DNA from: a bacterium
GTDB lineage: Bacteria > Elusimicrobiota > Elusimicrobia > Elusimicrobiales > UBA9959
Assembly: GCA_021812825.1 (NCBI GenBank)
Contig: JAKAMO010000131.1
Span: forward strand, 1 to 6,187
Direction: 5' to 3'
DNA length: 6,187 bases
In this document: in pieces, positions 1 to 6,187 of the stretch
Layout of the letters: each line of letters opens with the position of its first letter
Numbering within the stretch: position 1 is the first letter of the stretch
Program-made: the position numbers and the translations under genes
Notes under the pieces: model-generated
Told to the model about the DNA's origin: nothing
The model's input: only the letters and a program-made list of their open reading frames with translations
Database searches by the model: none

Positions 1-245
1 TCCGATCTGTGGGTGCCGTAGCTCCTGGAGGCCAGCGAGGCTATCCAGACCGAGAACGGCAGGAAGGCCAGACAGAACATGGCGAAGGTCCGCCCCTCGG
101 GGAGGAAGGGGACCAGCGCCAGCGCCAGCAGCGAGCCGGCCATGCCCGAGCCGGTGAACTTCTTGAAACCAGTGATGCGGGCCGGTATGTAGCTGACGAA
201 ACCGCCGCTGGCGAGGAATCTGGCAGCGAAGTCAGAGGGCCGCAT
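1..245 (-). CDS. pgpA: Probable phosphatidylglycerophosphatase A, N-terminal part (cut by window edge)
   Basis: The first 81 codons of a gene running off the low-coordinate edge; I translated it by hand. PgpA-family enzymes are membrane proteins that remove the phosphate from phosphatidylglycerophosphate to give phosphatidylglycerol, the step after PgsA. Visible similarity to the family: a short N-terminal segment with FLASGGF (residues 10-16), then a glycine-rich TGSGMAGSL stretch (31-39) that lines up with the PGT-x-GSL signature of E. coli PgpA, two hydrophobic segments (about 38-48 and 53-73), and SYGTH (75-79), which matches the MGVHD region just before the conserved acidic motif. That acidic motif would lie beyond the window. 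The start is fixed by the ATG overlapping the pgsA stop (TGATG). No strong Shine-Dalgarno precedes it, so translational coupling to pgsA is likely. The proline of the PGT signature is replaced. Identity rests on short motifs plus the pgsA context, so another small membrane protein is possible. Confidence 0.62.
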   Translation of the reverse strand, partial: MRPSDFAARFLASGGFVSYIPARITGFKKFTGSGMAGSLLALALVPFLPEGRTFAMFCLAFLPFSVWIASLASRSYGTHRS

Positions 246-859
246 CAGGGCTGCTTCGTCCTGTGCGTCCAGGATTTGTACAGCAGGAGGCGGTGTTTGT
301 AGAGGTAGATAGCGCCGCTTATAACGGTGAAGAAAGCGGTGGAGACCGTGAGCCACCAGGTTATCGGCTTCGCCAGTTTCACTAAGTCCGCCAGTGGGGC
401 GGGAAGAGGGTGCTTCCTGCCCCAGACTATGAGCACGAGGAGCGCCATTATCGTGAACGACGCGGTCAGCTGGATGGCGGTCTTTATCTTGCCTGCGGCT
501 TCGGCCTTCATCACCTCTCCGTGCAGCGCCGCGAGCACGCGCAGCGTGGAGATGGTCAGTTCGCGCAGCAGAATCAGGAAGACGGCCCACAGCGGCACCG
601 CCAGTTCGCGGATGGAGCCGAAGGCCAGCAGCACCGACATGACCAGGATCTTGTCGGCGAACGGGTCGGCGATGGCCCCGAAATGCGTCGTGGTCTGGGT
701 GCGCCTGGCGATGGCGCCGTCGATGCCGTCGGAGATGCTGGCCACGGTAAGCAGCGACAGCGCCGCCACCTCGGACCAGATCGTCTTGAAGACGATCAGG
801 ACGAAGATCGCCAGGCTCAGGGCCATGCGCCCCATCGTTATCCTGTTGGCCAGTGTCAT
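245..859 (-). CDS. pgsA: CDP-diacylglycerol--glycerol-3-phosphate 3-phosphatidyltransferase
   Basis: A membrane enzyme of 204 residues that transfers the phosphatidyl group of CDP-diacylglycerol to glycerol 3-phosphate, giving phosphatidylglycerophosphate and CMP, the committed step to phosphatidylglycerol. The complete CDP-alcohol phosphotransferase signature is present: D44-x2-D47-G48-x2-A51-R52-x8-G61-x3-D65-x3-D69. These aspartates bind the metal ions and substrate in this family. Two further PgsA-like patches are seen: R99-E100 followed by S104 and R107, and G123-K124-x-K126-T127 with Q130. Five or six hydrophobic segments (about 12-28, 30-42, 71-83, 86-98, 127-146, 168-190) fit a polytopic inner-membrane protein of normal length. 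The start gives the usual N-terminus (LANRIT, like the family's LPNxLT). A possible ribosome site, AAGGA, lies about 13 bases upstream, rather far. The gene follows lolA by 41 bp and overlaps the downstream pgpA-like gene. Related CDP-alcohol transferases such as PssA are less likely, given the RE-xxx-S-xx-R patch and the neighbouring phosphatase. Confidence 0.93.
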   Translation of the reverse strand: MTLANRITMGRMALSLAIFVLIVFKTIWSEVAALSLLTVASISDGIDGAIARRTQTTTHFGAIADPFADKILVMSVLLAFGSIRELAVPLWAVFLILLRELTISTLRVLAALHGEVMKAEAAGKIKTAIQLTASFTIMALLVLIVWGRKHPLPAPLADLVKLAKPITWWLTVSTAFFTVISGAIYLYKHRLLLYKSWTHRTKQP

Positions 860-900
860 GTCGCTTGTCGTATCCTTGCCTTTAACGGTCCGCCGAAATG

Positions 901-1635
901 TTAATTCTTGAACTCCAGCGTCTCGGTGCCTTTCGGAGGCGTGAACTTGAAGAGCTTGCGGTCTATCTCCCCGTTCTTCGTCACCGACGTCAGCGTGGTG
1001 CGGATAACGGTGCCGTCCACGGAGAGTTCCGCGCCGGAGGGGAAGTAGTCGGTGGCGGAGAGGGTAAGCTTCAGCGTGTAGCCGGCACCTGAGCGCGGGG
1101 TGAAGGTGACGGTGAACGGCGCTCCGTCCTTCCCCCCCTCCACCCTGGTCTCGTTCTTGGCGGTCAGGGAGGAATAGTTGCCGAAGTCCAGGATGCCGGA
1201 GAAGTTCTGGTCCTGGGTCTTTCTCCAGGCCTCCCAGGCGGTCTTCACGACCTGCTTGTCCTCAGGCTTGTAGATCCAGATGTCGGTCTTGTCGGTGACG
1301 ACCAACTGCCTGGAGGGCTTGATGTGTTCGATCCTGAGGAGGTTGGGTTTCACGTACTGCAGCTTGCCCTCTATGGACTGCTTAAGGCCGGCCTCGGTGA
1401 AAGAGACCTGCTGGGTGAAGTCCGCCTCGAGGGAATCCAGCCTGGAGTCCCAGGCCTTCAGCTCCCGTATCGCCTTTTCCTCCGGGGTCTCCGCCGCCGG
1501 AGCTGGCTTCTTGTCCGGCGCCGCCGCTGGGGCCGCGGTCTTCGGCTTCTGCTGCTGCTTGGGAGACTTCTTCTGCTGGGCCGCCGCGGGCATGGCCAGG
1601 GCGAGCAGCAGTACCGCCGTCGTCATCCTATTCAT
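901..1635 (-). CDS. lolA: Outer-membrane lipoprotein carrier protein LolA
   Basis: The periplasmic chaperone that takes mature lipoproteins released from the inner membrane by the LolCDE transporter and delivers them to the outer membrane. The 244-residue precursor begins with a signal peptide (MNRMTT, hydrophobic core about 7-15, then PAAA-QQ as the likely signal peptidase I site near residue 19). No cysteine follows the cut, so it is soluble rather than a lipoprotein itself. Residues 20-55 are a Lys/Pro/Ala/Gln-rich spacer that makes it longer than E. coli LolA (about 200). The LolA fold follows: LEADFTQQV (69-77), matching SFHASFTQKV of E. coli; VKPNLLRIE (95-103), matching VKRPNLFNW, with K96 at the place of E. 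coli R43; and near the end LFKFTPPKGTETLEF, matching FTFTPPQGVTVDD. The start codon sits 8 bases inside ftsK, with AGAGGAG 10 bases upstream. The internal ATG at codon 4 lacks a good site. The ftsK-lolA order is also found in gamma-proteobacteria. Confidence 0.9.
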   Translation of the reverse strand: MNRMTTAVLLLALAMPAAAQQKKSPKQQQKPKTAAPAAAPDKKPAPAAETPEEKAIRELKAWDSRLDSLEADFTQQVSFTEAGLKQSIEGKLQYVKPNLLRIEHIKPSRQLVVTDKTDIWIYKPEDKQVVKTAWEAWRKTQDQNFSGILDFGNYSSLTAKNETRVEGGKDGAPFTVTFTPRSGAGYTLKLTLSATDYFPSGAELSVDGTVIRTTLTSVTKNGEIDRKLFKFTPPKGTETLEFKN

Positions 1636-3952
1636 TTCTCGAGAACTCCTCTGTAGCGGGTTCGTTTTCCTGGGGCTGCTGGGACTGGTGGGAGTTCAGG
1701 TGCGATTCTATCTTGTCGAAGAATATCTCCCAGCGGTTGGAGCCTTCCGGCTTGTGGATGAACCCGTTCATCTCCAGTATGCTCAAAATGTTGGTCGCTC
1801 GCGCGGAGGAGCCGAAGTGGGCTTTCAGCAGGTCCTGCGAGACGCGGCGGCGTTCCAGCACCAGGCGCAGGGCCGCCAGCATCTCCTCCGAGGAACTGCC
1901 CTTGCCGGTCCCGGCCGCCTCCTCGTCCTCCGCGAGAGGCTGGTAGTTGGGCCTGGCCTGGGCCTTCACGAAGTCCGCAACCTTGCGGATCTCCTCCTCG
2001 CCGACGAAGGCGCCCTGGATGCGGGAGGGCTTCTGAGCGTCTATGGCGAGATAGAGCAGGTCGCCCTTGCCTATCAGGGCCTCGGCTCCGGGGCTGTCGA
2101 GTATGACGCGTGAGTCGGTCTTCGAGGTTACCTGCAACGCGACGCGCGACGGAAGGTTGGCCTTGATCACGCCGGTGATGACGTCCACCGACGGGCGCTG
2201 CGTGGCGAGCACCAGGTGGATGCCCACCGCGCGGGCCATCTGGGCGAGGCGCTGTATCGCGTCCTCGACGACGTTGCGGGTCTGCAGCATCAGGTCGGCC
2301 AGCTCGTCTATGACGATGACGATGTAATACTCCTGCGGCTGGCCGTTCTCCAGCGCCCATTTATTATAGGAAGTTATGTTCTTGACGCGGGCCTTCTCGA
2401 ACTTCTTGTAGCGCTTCTCCATAACGCGCGTCATCGCGACCAGCGACTTCGCGGCGTCCTTCGGGTCGGTGATGACAGAGACGCGGTCCGGGGTCTCCTT
2501 CGGGTCGTAGAGGTAGGGTATGTCCTCGTAGAAAGTGAGCTCCAGGCGCTTGGGGTCGATGAAGAGGAACTTCACCTCGTCGGGCTTGTTGCGGAACATC
2601 AGCGACAGGATCAGCGACTGCATGAACACGCTCTTGCCGCTGGCGGTGGCCCCGGCGACGAGCAGGTGCGGCATGCTCTCGAGGTTGGCCACGGCCACCT
2701 TGCCCTCGGCGTAGCGTCCCAGCGCGAACGTCAGCGGCGAGCGCGCGGCGTTGAACTCGGAGCTCTCGAGCAGCTCCCGCAGGCAGACCTTGGCGCGGGT
2801 GTTGTTCGGGATCTCGAAGCCGATGGCGGACTTGCCGGGGATAGGGGCGATCACGCGGATAGCGCCGGCGGACTTCATCGCCAGCGCGACGTCGTTGGAA
2901 AGGGAGACTATCGAGCTTATCTTCACTCCTGGCGCGGGGGTGACCTCGTAGCGGGTTATCACCGGGCCCGGGTAGACCCCGGAGACGTGGACGTCTACGG
3001 CGAAGCTCTTGAACGTGGTCTCCAGCTGCACGCGTGCGGCGTTGATCTCGTTGTCGTCGGGGCCGACCACGGCGGACTGCTTCGACGGGGGCTCGAGCAG
3101 GGCGGAATCGGGCAGCTTGAAGTCCTTGAAATAAGGGTCAGACAGCTTGTCCTTGTCGGAATCGGCCTGCTGCGGCTTCGCGGGGGCAGACTTCTGCGGC
3201 TTCGGCGCAGCGGCCGCCTCCGCGGCTGCCCGCACCACCTTGGGTTCCGGCGCGGGCTCGGGCTTCGCGGCGGGCGCCGGTTCCGGCTTGCCGCCGCGGT
3301 CAATGACCATCGGCGGAGGCTCCGGTATCGGCTTGGCCTCGTAGGCCTCGCCGGAACGTTCCTTGTCCGAGGCTATCTTGAGGCGGGCGTTGAGCTCCCG
3401 CTTGGCGGAGAGCCAGTTGCGGTAGTCGTCGGCGGCGGTGGAGGCGATCGCCTTGAAGACCTTGCGCCATGACACCTTGAAGAGGAGCTGGACGCCGGCG
3501 AAGAAGAGGACGGCAGCGAACAGGCCGGCGCCGACGCCGCCGAACATGCGGGAGAGGGTCTGCTCCAGGAAGTAGCCCAGCCAGCCGCCGTCGAAATGTT
3601 CCGGGCCGAAGCGGGAGCTGAGCAGGCCGATGATGGCGGCCAGAGAGCCGAGTATCAGCAGTATGCCGCCGGTCAGCGTCAGAGCTCCCTTGTGGGGCTT
3701 GTTGACGTTGGCCAGTATGGCTATCAGGCCGTAGAGAAGGATGAACGGGAACAGGTACGCGGTATGGCCCAGGAAGGCGTGCAGGCCTCCGGCTATGGTA
3801 TCGCCGAGGAAGCCGCGCGAGCCGGAGCTCAGCAGCGCCCAGGCCAGCCAGATGTTGAAGGAAAAAGCCCCCAGCCAGTACAGGGCGTAGGAGAAGGCTC
3901 CTGCCTTCTTCTTGCCCTGCGAGGCGGCTTTGTTCTTTACGAGGTTGCGCAT
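1628..3952 (-). CDS. ftsK: DNA translocase FtsK (SpoIIIE/FtsK family)
   Basis: A septum-anchored ATP-driven double-stranded DNA pump that clears and aligns chromosome termini during division. It has 774 residues, close to SpoIIIE length and far shorter than E. coli FtsK because the linker is short. Order of parts: a Lys-rich cytoplasmic start; four membrane segments (about 21-41, 65-82, 90-111, 137-159); a Pro/Ala/Glu/Lys-rich linker (about 200-290) containing two KPEPAP copies; the alpha domain (about 292-370); and the RecA-like motor, with Walker A GATASGKS (434-441), Walker B IVIVIDE (544-550) and the highly conserved ATQRPSVDVITG stretch (583-594) running on to IGKGDLLY (627-634). A C-terminal winged-helix gamma domain follows (about 686-745), then a Gln/Glu-rich tail. 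The motor looks intact. The gamma recognition helix is divergent (see findings). The ATG at 3952 directly precedes the Lys-rich head and membrane segment 1, but no Shine-Dalgarno is seen before it. The gene's last 8 bases overlap lolA. Confidence 0.97.
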   Translation of the reverse strand: MRNLVKNKAASQGKKKAGAFSYALYWLGAFSFNIWLAWALLSSGSRGFLGDTIAGGLHAFLGHTAYLFPFILLYGLIAILANVNKPHKGALTLTGGILLILGSLAAIIGLLSSRFGPEHFDGGWLGYFLEQTLSRMFGGVGAGLFAAVLFFAGVQLLFKVSWRKVFKAIASTAADDYRNWLSAKRELNARLKIASDKERSGEAYEAKPIPEPPPMVIDRGGKPEPAPAAKPEPAPEPKVVRAAAEAAAAPKPQKSAPAKPQQADSDKDKLSDPYFKDFKLPDSALLEPPSKQSAVVGPDDNEINAARVQLETTFKSFAVDVHVSGVYPGPVITRYEVTPAPGVKISSIVSLSNDVALAMKSAGAIRVIAPIPGKSAIGFEIPNNTRAKVCLRELLESSEFNAARSPLTFALGRYAEGKVAVANLESMPHLLVAGATASGKSVFMQSLILSLMFRNKPDEVKFLFIDPKRLELTFYEDIPYLYDPKETPDRVSVITDPKDAAKSLVAMTRVMEKRYKKFEKARVKNITSYNKWALENGQPQEYYIVIVIDELADLMLQTRNVVEDAIQRLAQMARAVGIHLVLATQRPSVDVITGVIKANLPSRVALQVTSKTDSRVILDSPGAEALIGKGDLLYLAIDAQKPSRIQGAFVGEEEIRKVADFVKAQARPNYQPLAEDEEAAGTGKGSSSEEMLAALRLVLERRRVSQDLLKAHFGSSARATNILSILEMNGFIHKPEGSNRWEIFFDKIESHLNSHQSQQPQENEPATEEFSRNE
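1646..1652 (-). promoter_or_regulatory. lolA ribosome binding site inside the ftsK coding end
   Basis: AGAGGAG on the minus strand, ending 10 bases before the lolA ATG at 1635. It lies within the last codons of ftsK and is the best Shine-Dalgarno match near this junction. It supports the ATG at 1635 over the second in-frame ATG at 1626, which follows the ftsK TAG stop by one base and has no separate site. Confidence 0.7.
3242..3289 (-). repeat. Short degenerate tandem repeat in the FtsK linker
   Basis: Residues 222-237 of FtsK read as two copies of KPEPAP separated by AA, followed by a partial third copy (EPK). The DNA copies use different synonymous codons, so the repetition is at the amino-acid level rather than a recent DNA duplication. 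Such Pro/Ala/Glu/Lys stretches are typical of flexible linkers between the membrane part and the motor. Confidence 0.6.
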
Positions 3953-3963
3953 GATAATACTGT

Positions 3964-3992
3964 CGGCCGGGGCCGGAACACCGGTACGGCCG
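3964..3992 (-). other. Imperfect GC-rich hairpin in the leader before ftsK
   Basis: Within the 49-bp gap before ftsK, the arms 3973-3976 and 3981-3984 pair perfectly around a 4-base loop. An outer 5-bp stem (3964-3968 with 3988-3992) extends this after a small internal loop. On the transcribed strand it ends 11 bases before the ftsK ATG and has no U-tract after it, so it is not a standard intrinsic terminator. It could affect ftsK translation or be chance pairing in a GC-rich spacer. Confidence 0.4.
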
Positions 3993-4001
3993 GCGCGGGC
4001 G

Positions 4002-4229
4002 TCACCCGCGCTCGGTCAGAAGCACCCGGAAGTTGAGTTCCTTGGGGTAAAGCGTCACCTTTCCCTGCGCCGCCAGCCACCCGAGGGCCAGGTAGAGGGC
4101 GGAGCTGGAAAGGTGGAGCTTCAGCTTGAGGTCCCAGGAGGAGGCGTCGCCGCCGGCGGCCTTGAGGGCTTCAAGGAGGTTGCCGGCGGTCTGGTCCAGC
4201 GTGTCGGAGAACTTCGCTGAGTCCTGCAT
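4002..4229 (-). CDS. Small winged helix-turn-helix protein, DUF2582-like
   Basis: A 75-residue protein that reads as a single winged helix-turn-helix domain. Helix 1 carries AGNLLEALKAAG (15-26). A second helix spans the SWDLKLKL segment (31-38), as in the family's 'LKK' helix. A presumed recognition helix follows, SSSALYLALGWLAAQGKV (41-58), with the ALGWLA core, and then a beta wing, VTLYPKELNFRVLL (58-71). This pattern matches what I recall of the DUF2582 winged-helix family, whose members are small and largely uncharacterised. DNA binding is inferred from the fold only, and such domains can also bind protein. The ATG lies one base after the accB stop (TAATATG), and GAGG inside the accB end is its likely ribosome site, so it should be translated in step with accB. 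It is 49 bp before ftsK. No enzyme motif, cysteine cluster or membrane segment is present. Confidence 0.72.
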   Translation of the reverse strand: MQDSAKFSDTLDQTAGNLLEALKAAGGDASSWDLKLKLHLSSSALYLALGWLAAQGKVTLYPKELNFRVLLTERG

Positions 4230-4230
4230 A

Positions 4231-4719
4231 TTACCTCTTCACTATGAACAGGTCGCCGTTGGGCTCCACGGGCTTGCCGTTCTCCTGCATCACCTTCAGG
4301 ACGACGCAGTCGAACTCGGCCTTGATCTCGTTGAAGACCTTCATCGCCTCGATGACGCAGATGACCTGGCCTTCCTTGACGGTGTCGCCTTCCCTGACGT
4401 AGGGCGGGCTGGCCGGGCTGGGGGCGCGGTAGAAGATGCCGGACATCGGGGCCTTTATAGGCTCGCCGCCCTGCGGCATGGAGGGCTTGGCCGCCGGCGC
4501 TGCGGCGGACCTGGCCACGGCCGGGGCCGCGGCGGCCGCGTGGGCGGCCGGCGCGAAAACTGGTATCGGATGGACGACGTTGTTGTGCTTGCGGACCAGC
4601 TTTATGTAGGTGTCGTCCTTGGAGAACTCTATGACCTCCAGTTTGTTGGAGTTCATGAACTGGTAGAACTTCTGTACCTGGTCGAAAGCGGTTTCCTGTG
4701 TCTTGGCAGTCTTTTTCAT
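4231..4719 (-). CDS. accB: Biotin carboxyl carrier protein of acetyl-CoA carboxylase
   Basis: Carries the biotin on which CO2 is loaded by AccC and passed to acetyl-CoA by AccA/AccD, making malonyl-CoA for fatty acid synthesis. It has 162 residues, normal for AccB. The N-terminal part (about 10-45) is the usual AccB helical region, ending in DDTYIKLVRK (35-44). An Ala/Pro linker follows (about 51-84), then the biotinyl domain (about 87-162). The biotin site is EAMKVFNE (124-131), with K127 (codon 4339-4341) as the expected biotinylated lysine. APSPASPPY (99-107) is the 'thumb' loop that separates acetyl-CoA carboxylase carriers from other biotinyl domains. The start is supported by GGAGG four bases before the ATG. 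V128 and F129 replace the common Met-Met of EAMKMMN, a variation tolerated in the wider family. The gene usually found next, accC, is not here; a winged-helix gene follows instead. Confidence 0.95.
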   Translation of the reverse strand: MKKTAKTQETAFDQVQKFYQFMNSNKLEVIEFSKDDTYIKLVRKHNNVVHPIPVFAPAAHAAAAAPAVARSAAAPAAKPSMPQGGEPIKAPMSGIFYRAPSPASPPYVREGDTVKEGQVICVIEAMKVFNEIKAEFDCVVLKVMQENGKPVEPNGDLFIVKR

Positions 4720-4737
4720 TTAGCCTCCGGTATTTGT

Positions 4738-4768
4738 CCCCGCCCCCGCGCCTGGCGCGGGGGCGGGG
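4738..4768 (-). other. Strong GC-rich inverted repeat between pnp and accB
   Basis: A perfect inverted repeat: 15 bases at 4738-4752 are the exact reverse complement of 4754-4768, around a single central base. Allowing a realistic 3-base loop gives a 14-bp stem, all G-C pairs. It lies 6 bases after the pnp stop and ends 18 bases before the accB start. The transcribed strand continues with ACAAATACC and then the accB ribosome site, so there is no U-tract, and none on the other strand either. It therefore looks less like an intrinsic terminator than an RNA processing, stabilising or attenuating hairpin. Confidence 0.85.
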
Positions 4769-4774
4769 TATCGG

Positions 4775-6187
<1,413 letters not shown>

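Noticed and set aside
1280..2113. 277-codon open frame on the plus strand across the lolA-ftsK junction
   Set aside because: Antisense to two conserved genes, low-complexity Leu/Gly/Ala/Val translation, no domain motif; a by-product of GC-rich codon use.
1632..2360. 242-codon minus-strand frame inside ftsK
   Set aside because: It is the shifted frame of the conserved FtsK motor; the translation is Arg/Gly/Pro-rich with no motif, and there is no sign of programmed frameshifting.
2216..3472. 418-codon open frame on the plus strand opposite ftsK
   Set aside because: It lies wholly antisense to a clearly conserved ftsK. Its translation is rich in Arg, Gly, Leu and Val, as expected from a high-GC shadow frame, with no recognisable domain.
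3954..3959. TATTAT as a -10 promoter box for ftsK
   Set aside because: It ends one base before the ATG, so a transcript from it would start inside the gene, and there is no matching -35 box.
4738..4768. Intrinsic terminator for pnp
   Set aside because: The stem is strong enough, but no U-tract follows on either strand, and the next gene's ribosome site begins within about 10 bases.

Overview
This window is a dense, entirely one-directional block of housekeeping genes. Every supported gene lies on the minus strand, so transcription runs from the high-coordinate end to the low-coordinate end. In transcription order: pnp (polynucleotide phosphorylase, 5' part beyond the window), a very stable GC-rich hairpin, accB (biotin carboxyl carrier protein), a 75-residue winged-helix protein resembling the DUF2582 family, ftsK (DNA translocase), lolA (periplasmic lipoprotein chaperone), pgsA (phosphatidylglycerophosphate synthase), and the first 81 codons of a probable pgpA (phosphatidylglycerophosphatase A) that runs off the low-coordinate edge.

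Organism: the DNA is GC-rich by eye (roughly 60% or a little above) with strongly GC-biased third positions, which explains the many long antisense open frames. A LolA with a signal peptide implies an outer membrane, so the source is a diderm bacterium. The gene order is not the proteobacterial one, and the combination of a DUF2582-like protein, an accB without an adjacent accC, and a divergent FtsK C-terminal helix suggests a less-studied diderm phylum. Elusimicrobiota is my guess, but nothing here proves it.

Layout: genes are tightly packed. pgsA and the pgpA-like gene share a base in a TGATG stop/start. lolA starts 8 bases inside the end of ftsK. The winged-helix gene starts one base after the accB stop. 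The larger gaps are 41 bp (lolA to pgsA), 49 bp (winged-helix gene to ftsK, holding an imperfect hairpin) and 55 bp (pnp to accB, holding the strong hairpin). No stretch over 300 bases lacks a gene. No tRNA, rRNA, CRISPR array, insertion sequence, convincing promoter or U-tract terminator was seen, so the block is probably read as one operon or as overlapping transcripts.

Together the genes serve envelope growth and division. AccB feeds malonyl-CoA to fatty acid synthesis, PgsA and PgpA make phosphatidylglycerol (a lipid donor for lipoprotein maturation in many bacteria), LolA carries mature lipoproteins across the periplasm, and FtsK links chromosome segregation to the septum. PNPase is an RNA-turnover enzyme that may also control this transcript. 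I see no previously undescribed multi-gene system. The points most worth a second look are the pnp-accB hairpin, the non-canonical DNA-reading helix of FtsK, and the winged-helix protein coupled to accB.
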